Shown here: positions 1 to 5,192 of the stretch, one piece after another
Position numbering within the stretch: the first letter of the stretch is position 1
How the letters are laid out: each line of letters begins with the position of its first letter
Assembly: GCA_030666115.1 (NCBI GenBank)
Contig: DAOUYM010000032.1
Span: 1-8,807, forward strand
Direction of reading: 5' to 3'
Source of the DNA: Candidatus Aenigmatarchaeota archaeon
Lineage (GTDB): Archaea > Aenigmatarchaeota > Aenigmatarchaeia > QMZP01
Length of the DNA stretch: 8,807 nucleotides
Notes under the pieces: generated by a model
Told to the model about the DNA's origin: nothing
The model's database searches: none
The model's input: the letters and a program-made list of their open reading frames with translations, nothing else
Position numbers and translations under genes: made by a program

Positions 1-1
1 G

Positions 2-1711
2 ACAAGGCTCATGCAGGTGGCCAACCCGAAGATCCTGGCGCTGTCCGCGACCATAAACAACTACGGAGAACTGTCTGACTGGCTTGGTGCAAAGTCAGTC
101 CGCTCGGATTACAGGCCAGTTGATCTTTACAGGGGACTCTGCTTTGAGAACAGTGTTGATTTTGTTCCGAAAAAATCCGTTAAACTCAATCCGGATGAAC
201 CGGACCTGAAAGAACTGGTGAACCAGACCTTTGAGAAAGGGAAGCAGGGACTGGTGTTCATATCCACCAGGAGAGGGACAGAATCATCAGCAGAGAATAT
301 CGCGGCTATGATTAAGGGCAAGCTATCCCTGGAGGAGAAGAAGAAACTTTCAGTGATATCTGACAAGATACTCAACACCCTTGAAAGGCCAACAGTACAG
401 TGCCACAGATTATCCGGATGTATAAAGGATGGTGTTGCATTCCATCACGCAGGACTCAATAACAAGCAGAGAACCCTTGTGGAGAAGGCCTTCAGGGAGG
501 GGCAGATAAAGGTGATAACAGCGACCCCGACACTTGCAGCAGGGATCAACCTCCCTGCCTGGAGGGTCATTGTCAAGGACATTAAGAGGTTCAGCAGCGG
601 CAGGGGCATGGATTACATCCCTGTCCTGGAGATACAGCAGATGATGGGACGCGCTGGACGTCCGAAGTATGATACCGAGGGCGAGGCAATAATCCTGGCT
701 GGAAACAAAAGGGACGCTGATTACGTATGGAAGAACTACATAAACGGGGATCCGGAGGACATAACCTCAAAGCTCGGGATGGAGCCGGTTCTCAGGACAC
801 ACGTCCTTGCGCTAATATCATCTGGCGTAGCGAGCACAAGGGAGGAGCTCTTCGGTTTCTTCTCAAAGACCTTCTACGCGCACCAGTACAAAGACATGGG
901 AAACCTCCAGGGAATCCTGGAGAAGATCATCTCCCTTCTGGGAGATTTCAGATTCATCACAACCGGATCAGATGAAAAGGAAGATAATAGTAAGGATGAT
1001 TTATTCAAATCCGGTACAAGCCTGCTCGAAGATTACAGAACAGAACTGAAGCCAACAAGGATTGGGAAGAGGGTCTCGGAACTGTACATTGATCCGTTGA
1101 CTGCCAGCCACCTGATAAAAGGGATTGAAAGGGCCAGCAGGGAAGGGATCACTGACATCGGTTCCCTGCATCTGGTATCCAACACACTTGAAATGATGCC
1201 GCTGATAGGGATAAGGAAATCGGACTATGAATTCCTCAACGAGGTCGTTGCCAGGGAGGAGAAGAATCTCCTGCAGAAACCACCGAATCCCTGGGACCTG
1301 GAGTATGATGATTACATGCGCTCGATAAAGACTGCATGGTTCTTCATGGAGTGGTGCGAGGAGATGGGAGAGGACCGGGTGCTTGAGAAGTTCGGAGTAA
1401 CGCCAGGAGAGCTCAGGGTCCGCCTGAACAACGCGGACTGGCTTCTCTACGCAACCCAGGAACTCGCTCTGCTGTTGAACCACATGAACCTGTTGAAAGA
1501 TATCAGGAAGACCAGGCTACGGGTCAAGTATGGTGTGAAGAAGGAGCTTCTGCCGCTGGTCAAACTCAAGGGAATAGGAAGGATCAGGGCCAGGCAGCTG
1601 CATAACTCGAATCTCAGTACCCCTGACTCCCTGAGGAAGGTTCCGCTAATAAGCCTGGAAAGGATAATAGGACCAAAGACAGCCAGACAGATCAAGGATC
1701 AGGTCGAATGA
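2..1711 (+). CDS. hel308: Hel308-family DNA helicase, C-terminal part (5' end outside window)
   Basis: Superfamily 2 ATP-dependent 3'-5' DNA helicase of the Hel308 family, which acts at stalled replication forks and in recombination repair. The reading frame is open back to base 2, so the gene enters from the left. The Met at base 11 is internal, because motif III (LSAT, residues 11-14 counted from that Met) sits right after it. Walker A and the DExH box lie outside the window. Visible in order: motif IV (GLVFISTRRG, about 80-89), the family motif FHHAGLN (144-150), motif V (ATPTLAAGINLPA, 171-183), motif VI (QQMMGRAGRP, 209-218), the conserved ELYIDPLTA of the winged-helix/ratchet part (357-365), and a C-terminal helix-hairpin-helix region (about 515-566, LKGIGRIRARQL). 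With roughly 150 residues missing, the length fits the usual 700 or so. The stop overlaps the start of the DUF192 gene (ATGA), so the two are probably co-transcribed. The family call is firm from the motif order; function here is by homology. Confidence 0.95.
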   Translation, partial: TRLMQVANPKILALSATINNYGELSDWLGAKSVRSDYRPVDLYRGLCFENSVDFVPKKSVKLNPDEPDLKELVNQTFEKGKQGLVFISTRRGTESSAENIAAMIKGKLSLEEKKKLSVISDKILNTLERPTVQCHRLSGCIKDGVAFHHAGLNNKQRTLVEKAFREGQIKVITATPTLAAGINLPAWRVIVKDIKRFSSGRGMDYIPVLEIQQMMGRAGRPKYDTEGEAIILAGNKRDADYVWKNYINGDPEDITSKLGMEPVLRTHVLALISSGVASTREELFGFFSKTFYAHQYKDMGNLQGILEKIISLLGDFRFITTGSDEKEDNSKDDLFKSGTSLLEDYRTELKPTRIGKRVSELYIDPLTASHLIKGIERASREGITDIGSLHLVSNTLEMMPLIGIRKSDYEFLNEVVAREEKNLLQKPPNPWDLEYDDYMRSIKTAWFFMEWCEEMGEDRVLEKFGVTPGELRVRLNNADWLLYATQELALLLNHMNLLKDIRKTRLRVKYGVKKELLPLVKLKGIGRIRARQLHNSNLSTPDSLRKVPLISLERIIGPKTARQIKDQVE

Positions 1712-2112
1712 AACACGAGGAACATGAATTGGGTGGGATGTCAATGATAATCAACAGGACAAAAGATAATATACTCGCTGGAGATGTAGAGGTAGCTGAC
1801 ACGATCGGGAAGAAGGCCAAAGGCCTCATGTTCAAGGATAGCCTTCCGGATGGGCATGCCCTCCTGATGAAGTTCCCGAAAGATGGAAACCATAAGATAT
1901 GGATGTTCGGGATGCGCTTCCCCATTGACCTGATATTCCTGGATTCTGAGAAAAGGGTTATAGTAATCCATGAGAATGTCAGACCACTGAACCTCAATCC
2001 GATGACATGGAAGACCTACGGATCCAACAAAACCGCAAGATACGTAATAGAAACGAACCCGGGCACTGTCAGTAAAACCAAGACAGAACCCGGCGACGTG
2101 TTGGGATTTTAA
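1708..2112 (+). CDS. DUF192 family protein
   Basis: A 134-residue protein with the complete DUF192 pattern: KAKGLMF near residue 33, a MKFPKDGNHKIWMFGMRFP core, then DLIFLD, a conserved proline after the VI.I strand, a YVIETNPGTV segment near 107-116 and a final GD near 130. The biochemical role of the family is not established; members are small beta-rich proteins, often exported in bacteria. No signal peptide is seen, so this copy looks cytoplasmic. The Met at 1708 overlaps the hel308 stop, giving coupled translation. An in-frame ATG at 1744 has GGTGG eight or so bases before it and may be the real start, making the protein 122 residues; the conserved domain begins after either. It is followed 16 bases later by the stop of a gene on the opposite strand, so the two transcription units converge. 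Confidence 0.88.
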   Translation: MKHEEHELGGMSMIINRTKDNILAGDVEVADTIGKKAKGLMFKDSLPDGHALLMKFPKDGNHKIWMFGMRFPIDLIFLDSEKRVIVIHENVRPLNLNPMTWKTYGSNKTARYVIETNPGTVSKTKTEPGDVLGF

Positions 2113-2128
2113 TCATTCACTGACGCAA

Positions 2129-3289
2129 CTACCTATACATGGTGATGTCAGGTACCATGTTCTTCTGGAGATCTGTGATGTCATACAGTAGTGGTAGACG
2201 ACCCGAAGTGAAGAATGATCTTGTGATACCAGATATCGCTTTATATTCCGTTTTAAGGAAAATTTGACCAGCATCCCTTGAATATTCCTCGACTTTCCTC
2301 TGCAATGGATCGAGAGGTGCATCTATTAAATCGTATATTTGATCACCAACAAACCAGAATAACCAATTGGTAATGCTGTTAGTGCTATCATAAACCCTCA
2401 CCTTAACTGTAGCGCCATTCTCAAGAGTCACTGGTATTTCATCAACCATATCCCCATATTGCTGTATAAGCCATGTTTGATCCCTCATTAGCCATTTTCT
2501 AAATTGACGTGGATCTTCAAGCATTGAGGATTCAAAATCTCCCCTTGTAAATTTACCTGCAGCCAATCTACTGAAATCGTTATTATAAAACTTTACCATT
2601 TCCTCTATACCGTTATATGGGCTTTTTCCTGTCTCAGCTATTTCATCAATATTCTTGTTCAGCAATTCCATGGAGGGATCTGGTAACTTACCTGCATTAT
2701 CTATCATGTATACCGGAAACTCAAATCCACTCATTTCAACCGTGTAGAGTTTTCCTATATTTGTCGAGCTATCTGCGAACCTCTTCCAGACAGCTATCTT
2801 AGGTAGAATATCAGGCCACTTGTTATTGAAGTTCTCCTTGTAACCGAACTTCATGCCTTTCATGATGCCGTCAACTATCTTCCATCCCACACCACCTGTC
2901 TGTGCGTTTGCCTCAACATTAAATCCCTGGTAAACACCCTGTGTTATATAATATTTAATCAGGCTTCCAATCACATCCCCAAAATCCTCGTTTAACTTTT
3001 TACCGTCAACGAATGGGTACTTTCTCAGTTTCTTATCGCCAGAAAGGAACCCGTAGGGAGCAAGTTTTATTCTCTTCTCTCCGAAAATCAGGATCCAGCG
3101 ATAAGGGTAAAGTAATACACTGCCCCTGTTGCCGAAGTTGCCCTGTATTACTTTACCCTTACCGCTGGATCCTGATTTTCTTCCGGGGTTGTTATTTTTT
3201 TCGAAATTAGGATACAATATGTTACCTATACTTTCTGCTGAGTCAAGCTCTTCTTCGTAGTCCTTTAAGGCCGATTGAGCTGCGATCAT
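2129..3289 (-). CDS. Unknown protein, 386 aa, last gene of the accessory operon; contains a hairpin in its coding sequence
   Basis: I do not recognise this protein. The frame opens with a GTG at 3298, but that GTG is part of an AGGTGA SD, and an ATG at 3289 follows five bases later, so I place the start there. It begins 15 bases after the stop of the 248-aa gene, as expected within one operon. Residues below count from ATG. The N-terminus (1-27) has the acidic helix-like motif LDSAES, shared with the preceding gene. Residues about 38-70 are encoded by a 98-bp inverted repeat: one arm gives the Gly/Ser/Lys-rich KSGSSGKGKVI, the other the hydrophobic VLLYPYRWILIF. The rest is a mixed alpha/beta-looking soluble sequence with several aromatic patches (NWLFWFVGDQIYDLID near 308-323) and no signal peptide or clear membrane span. 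Base composition is more A/T-rich than the neighbouring core genes. It could be a viral, plasmid or effector-like protein; nothing in it proves any of these. Confidence 0.85.
   Translation of the reverse strand: MIAAQSALKDYEEELDSAESIGNILYPNFEKNNNPGRKSGSSGKGKVIQGNFGNRGSVLLYPYRWILIFGEKRIKLAPYGFLSGDKKLRKYPFVDGKKLNEDFGDVIGSLIKYYITQGVYQGFNVEANAQTGGVGWKIVDGIMKGMKFGYKENFNNKWPDILPKIAVWKRFADSSTNIGKLYTVEMSGFEFPVYMIDNAGKLPDPSMELLNKNIDEIAETGKSPYNGIEEMVKFYNNDFSRLAAGKFTRGDFESSMLEDPRQFRKWLMRDQTWLIQQYGDMVDEIPVTLENGATVKVRVYDSTNSITNWLFWFVGDQIYDLIDAPLDPLQRKVEEYSRDAGQIFLKTEYKAISGITRSFFTSGRLPLLYDITDLQKNMVPDITMYR
3083..3180. repeat. 37-bp inverted repeat (hairpin) inside the 386-aa gene
   Basis: Arms 3083-3119 and 3144-3180 are reverse complements over 37 bp with one difference (position 3101 against 3162), around a 24-base loop. 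In the - strand transcript, the sense direction of the gene, that difference is a G-U wobble, so the RNA can form an unbroken 37-bp helix. The element is in frame and adds no stop. The loop has a short 9-base tandem repeat (GGCAAC followed by TTC, then GGCAAC followed by AGG). No clear target-site duplication flanks it. It resembles palindromic elements inserted into coding sequence in some bacteria, or a regulatory mRNA structure; which of these is undecided. Confidence 0.95.
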
Positions 3290-3304
3290 ATATCTCACCT
3301 CATA

Positions 3305-4051
3305 TTAAACATAAGCATATTCCGGAGTCAGGGAATTTGGGGTCAGCAGATTATCTATCCGGTCCCCGAGATCCTTCATGTACTTCTTTGTCATCTTGAG
3401 GAATTTGTCGTTCTTATTCCTCATGCTGTGCACTGCAACAGCTGCTTCAAGTATTCCTGTGGTATCATAACTCTCCAGAGGAAAGGTTTCTAGACTCTTG
3501 AGGATGTATGCCTCAAGCTTTCCATGATCATTATCATTCAGATTGGCTATCCCATATTTCTCCATGTATGCCTTTTCTGTTACCTCGTGGAGCTTTATGT
3601 AGTTCTGAACGTCCTGGTTCAGTTCGTCGGGGCTCTTCCCTAGCCTCTTCAGCACCTTTCCGTATTTATTTCCGAATATTTTTTCTGGTATTTGAGACTT
3701 TTCAAGGACATACATTCCGTTAGGGCCGTGCTGTCCTAGATTCCTACCGAGATCTGTGGATTCCTCTATATGATACATTGGACCATCAACCAGAGTTTTT
3801 TCTACAACATTCTTTATGAAATCATAATCAGGATCAAAGGGCATCAGGTATTTCCTTGAGAATGAACCTTTATACTTTGCTTTCTCTACACGTCTGTCAA
3901 TCCATTTCTTTGTTTTTGAAGCAGCAAAGGATTTTGCAGCTTTGCCTAAAGAAACATCACCAGAAAGGACCTGGCCTATCATTTCCGGATTGAATTCCTC
4001 AGCACTGTCCAGTCTTTCTTTCAGCTTCTCAAGTTTTTCATCGTATGTCAT
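3305..4051 (-). CDS. Unknown protein, 248 aa, accessory operon
   Basis: Not assignable to a family by eye. The open frame includes a GTG at 4060, but this lies within an AGGTGA SD that sits five bases before an ATG at 4051, the same layout as the next gene, so 4051 is the preferred start. Residues below count from ATG. The N-terminus is a charged, probably helical stretch (KLEKLKERLDSAEEF, about 6-20) carrying the LDSAE motif also found in the 386-aa protein. A lysine-rich segment follows (about 40-68). Near the middle is HEVTE (155-159), followed by HGKLE (176-180), a spacing that could form a gluzincin-like metal site but is unproven. The C-terminal third is helical and charged, ending near LTPEYAYV. 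No signal peptide or membrane span. The SD overlaps the end of the 32-aa ORF, so translation is probably coupled. Unknown function; a structural, toxin-like or protease-like role is each possible. Confidence 0.85.
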   Translation of the reverse strand: MTYDEKLEKLKERLDSAEEFNPEMIGQVLSGDVSLGKAAKSFAASKTKKWIDRRVEKAKYKGSFSRKYLMPFDPDYDFIKNVVEKTLVDGPMYHIEESTDLGRNLGQHGPNGMYVLEKSQIPEKIFGNKYGKVLKRLGKSPDELNQDVQNYIKLHEVTEKAYMEKYGIANLNDNDHGKLEAYILKSLETFPLESYDTTGILEAAVAVHSMRNKNDKFLKMTKKYMKDLGDRIDNLLTPNSLTPEYAYV

Positions 4052-4060
4052 ATCACTCAC

Positions 4061-4159
4061 CTACACGTCGTCCAGGTCGTCGAATTCAAACTCGTCATAA
4101 AGACCCTTCTCGACCCTCCTGATCCTTTTCAGGACCATGTCCGTCTCTTTTTCGATCAT
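4061..4159 (-). CDS. Small acidic-tailed protein, 32 aa, accessory operon
   Basis: A small ORF with ATG at 4159, preceded by GGTGG four bases upstream, which favours this start over two in-frame ATGs at 4183 and 4180 that would give 40 residues. The product starts with a basic helix-like part (LKRIRRVEKG, residues 10-19) and ends in a run of acidic and aromatic residues (YDEFEFDDLDDV, 21-32). The strongly charged, split character suggests a binding peptide, but there is no recognisable family. Its stop (TAG) runs into the AGGTGA of the next gene, so the two are tightly coupled. It overlaps the 3' end of the 45-aa ORF in another frame. Evidence is position, SD and packing; expression is unproven. 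Confidence 0.6.
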   Translation of the reverse strand: MIEKETDMVLKRIRRVEKGLYDEFEFDDLDDV

Positions 4160-4232
4160 ATTTCCACCAGTATATGTCATCATTGATTCCAAACCTGTTC
4201 TTACTTTTTTGAGCCATGCCGGCTGTCATCAT
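4095..4232 (-). CDS. Small basic hydrophilic protein, 45 aa, accessory operon
   Basis: A small ORF whose ATG overlaps the stop of the 47-aa ORF (ATGATG), the usual arrangement for coupled translation in a polycistronic mRNA; no separate SD is seen. An internal ATG at 4217 would shorten it to 40 residues. The product has an aromatic centre (DDIYWWKYDRKRDG, about 18-31) and a charged tail (PEKDQEGREGSL). No family recognised. It overlaps the 32-aa ORF by 65 bases in a different frame, so one of the two may not be translated. Its first codons lie on a 31-bp sequence duplicated from inside the 47-aa gene, so this start may have been created by the duplication. Confidence is moderate only. Confidence 0.45.
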   Translation of the reverse strand: MMTAGMAQKSKNRFGINDDIYWWKYDRKRDGHGPEKDQEGREGSL

Positions 4233-4257
4233 TTGTAAACCAATTTATACTCTTCAA
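4201..4257 (-). pseudogene. Decayed partial copy of the 47-aa gene
   Basis: In a third frame, overlapping the end of the 47-aa ORF and the start of the 45-aa ORF, the sequence reads INWFTNDDSRHG and then a TAA at 4203-4201. This matches HWFVKDDSWPG of the 47-aa protein, and the DNA beneath it matches at 26 of 31 bases. The copy has no ATG (CTG or TTG at the equivalent place) and ends early, so it looks like the remnant of a tandem duplication. Translation from the TTG at 4257 as an 18-residue peptide cannot be excluded. Confidence 0.5.
4214..4244. repeat. Direct repeat, copy 2 (31 bp)
   Basis: Partner of 4326-4356 (26 of 31 identical). It spans the junction of the 47-aa and 45-aa ORFs and supplies the overlapping stop and start codons. 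The differences are scattered, so the duplication is not very recent. Confidence 0.75.
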
Positions 4258-4372
4258 CAGCCTTCATCATATCGTCTACACATTTATACACGCCATCCTT
4301 GGGGATTGCACTTCTACCTTCCAAACCAGGCCAGCTGTCATCCTTTACAAACCAATGAAGGTTTTCTTTCAT
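4229..4372 (-). CDS. Small protein, 47 aa, first gene of the accessory operon
   Basis: First ORF behind the accessory promoter. ATG at 4372 is preceded by AGGTGA with a four-base spacer, a strong archaeal SD. The product starts MKENLHWFVKDDSWPG and ends with a helix-like DDMMKAVEEYKLVYK; it has a single cysteine (residue 31). The W-F-x-x-D-D-S motif (residues 7-13) recurs in a decayed copy just downstream. No family recognised. Being first in the operon and right after a palindromic operator-like site, it could be a small regulator or antitoxin-like protein, but no DNA-binding fold is evident. Next ORF overlaps its stop by four bases. Confidence 0.68.
   Translation of the reverse strand: MKENLHWFVKDDSWPGLEGRSAIPKDGVYKCVDDMMKAVEEYKLVYK
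4326..4356. repeat. Direct repeat, copy 1 (31 bp)
   Basis: This 31-bp stretch inside the 47-aa gene recurs in the same orientation at 4214-4244, 112 bases away, with 26 of 31 identical positions. The shift of 112 is not a multiple of three, so the second copy is read in a different frame. Confidence 0.75.
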
Positions 4373-4388
4373 ATTATCACCTCATATA

Positions 4389-4409
4389 TGTCACTATTGA
4401 TTAGTGACA
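4389..4409. promoter_or_regulatory. Palindromic operator-like site over the accessory start site
   Basis: Perfect 8-bp inverted repeat TGTCACTA / TAGTGACA around a 5-base spacer (TTGAT). It starts about seven bases after the TATA box and covers the predicted transcription start, where a bound dimeric repressor would block RNA polymerase. A similar half-site (TGTCACTT) lies at 4532-4539. The protein that binds is unknown; it may be encoded in the operon or elsewhere. Confidence 0.65.
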
Positions 4410-4415
4410 AAAGGC

Positions 4416-4423
4416 TATTTAAA
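4416..4423 (-). promoter_or_regulatory. TATA box of the accessory operon
   Basis: On the - strand the sequence is TTTAAATA, matching the archaeal box A. A start site about 25 bases downstream would fall near 4394, inside the palindrome, leaving a leader of about 22 bases that carries the AGGTGA of the first ORF. No other TATA box is seen upstream of the later accessory genes, so one promoter probably serves all five. Confidence 0.7.
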
Positions 4424-4462
4424 AGCTTATGTATACCCTAGTATATAGGTCCTTCATAGCGG

Positions 4463-4532
4463 TTTTCATCGGATTTTGGCCCTAATTTTGCCTTTTTTTG
4501 GTCTGTTTTTCGGGTTTTTTGGAGATATTTTT
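4463..4532. promoter_or_regulatory. Helically phased T-tracts, predicted bent DNA
   Basis: Seven T-tracts (4463-4466, 4474-4477, 4486-4489, 4493-4499, 4506-4510, 4515-4520, 4528-4532) have centres 8.5 to 12.5 bases apart, mean about 10.9, close to one helical turn. Phased A/T tracts bend DNA. The block lies 40-110 bp upstream of the accessory TATA box, between the operon and the 3' end of the PAP2 gene. T-rich tracts can also act as archaeal terminators for + strand transcripts, but no + strand gene ends here. Confidence 0.6.
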
Positions 4533-4539
4533 GTCACTT
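4532..4539. promoter_or_regulatory. Possible second half-site of the operator
   Basis: TGTCACTT matches seven of eight bases of the operator arm, and with the adjacent T-run it mirrors the TAGTGACAAAA context of the right arm at 4402-4412. It lies about 130 bp upstream of the operator, on the far side of the phased T-tracts. An eight-base match can occur by chance. Confidence 0.3.
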
Positions 4540-4572
4540 ATCGGTCCTAAGAATAAGTTGATTGTAAGCTTT

Positions 4573-5133
4573 TTAAGCGCTTTTGAACCTTGCGAACACG
4601 CCTTCCATCTTCTCAATTTTCCAAACAATCACTGGTATAGCTATCCCTATGATGGATCCCGCAATGATGTCCAGGTAGGTGTGCACCCCGAAGAAGACCC
4701 TGGAATAGGCAACCAGTGCAGGGAATATGAAGAATGGGATGAAGTGCTTGTTCCTGTGTATTAGGAAGAACGAGGTGAACAGCACGAATATCATCCCTGC
4801 ATGTCCGGATGGGAAGGAGTAGTCCCAAGCTGGTGGGCAGTAGGGATTGCACTCTGCTGCGCCATCTGTCACACTTCCTGTCATCCCATCTGTGCAGGGA
4901 ACACACGGCCTCGGGACCTGCATGGTGGATTTCAGCCCATGTATAAGCAGGACAGAGATTGTTATACTGACCAGGAAAACGATCAGGAATCGCTTTAAGA
5001 TGATCCTCTCGCTCGGCCTTTCTTCTCTCCAGACAAACCTGCGTAGCAGGAAGTAGATTATAACCAGGCATATGGACAGGAAAATCCACACTAGCCAGTC
5101 GTTGTTCAGCAGGAAAGTGTTCATAGGATCCAT
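4573..5133 (-). CDS. PAP2-family membrane phosphatase
   Basis: Integral membrane acid phosphatase of the PAP2 superfamily, which removes phosphate from lipid phosphates or isoprenyl diphosphates such as the lipid carriers of glycosylation. All three catalytic motifs are present: K-x6-RP (K68 to P76), PSGH (108-111) and SR-x5-H-x3-D (S144 to D155). About five membrane spans are visible (around 13-30, 46-64, 113-128, 130-143 and 154-172), and the length (186 aa) is usual for the compact members. Between motifs 1 and 2 is an outer loop with four cysteines (C77, C80, C95, C99), which may be disulfide-bonded or bind metal. ATG at 5133 is about 25 bases from a TATA box and has no SD, so the mRNA is probably leaderless. 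It diverges from the membrane-protein gene at 5193. The substrate cannot be told from sequence; use in recycling a polyprenyl glycan carrier is an inference. Confidence 0.92.
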   Translation of the reverse strand: MDPMNTFLLNNDWLVWIFLSICLVIIYFLLRRFVWREERPSERIILKRFLIVFLVSITISVLLIHGLKSTMQVPRPCVPCTDGMTGSVTDGAAECNPYCPPAWDYSFPSGHAGMIFVLFTSFFLIHRNKHFIPFFIFPALVAYSRVFFGVHTYLDIIAGSIIGIAIPVIVWKIEKMEGVFARFKSA

Positions 5134-5151
5134 GAGGATAATTGGTTCTGC

Positions 5152-5163
5152 AATTTAATAAAA
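5152..5163. promoter_or_regulatory. Shared A/T element serving divergent promoters
   Basis: The sequence ATTTAATAAAAA reads as a TATA box in both directions. For the PAP2 gene (-) it is centred about 25 bases before the ATG at 5133; for the membrane protein (+) it is about 35 bases before the ATG at 5193, giving a leader of about ten bases. One TATA element may be used in both orientations, so the two genes may compete for or share transcription factors. A second A/T-rich stretch at 5173-5183 might contribute. Confidence 0.6.
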
Positions 5164-5192
5164 ACCGTGTACAAAATATTAATAGTGGTTCG

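Noticed and set aside
1001..1483. Long - strand open frame of 160 codons under hel308.
   Set aside because: It is antisense to the conserved helicase domains and has no promoter or recognisable product; it is a shadow of the real gene.
2139..2160. Small inverted repeat CATGGT...ACCATG near the end of the 386-aa gene as a terminator.
   Set aside because: Six-base arms with a ten-base loop inside coding sequence and no following T-run on the relevant strand.
3013..3210. A + strand open frame reading through the hairpin, with a similar peptide on both strands.
   Set aside because: The likeness is the expected outcome of the inverted repeat. It has no SD or promoter, and the - strand gene fits the operon.
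4052..4060. GTG starts at 4060 and 3298 for the two large accessory proteins.
   Set aside because: Both GTGs are part of an AGGTGA SD, and each is followed five bases later by an ATG in the same frame.
2129..4450. Attachment-site repeats flanking the accessory operon (for example ACCTATACAT near 2131 and ACCTATATAC on the - strand near 4450).
   Set aside because: The best match is eight of ten A/T-rich bases, too short to support an integration site, and no integrase or tRNA is present.
5142..5192. Extended N-terminus of the membrane protein from a TTG at 5142.
   Set aside because: The TTG lies upstream of the TATA element and the added 17 residues precede a membrane span that already starts well at ATG 5193.
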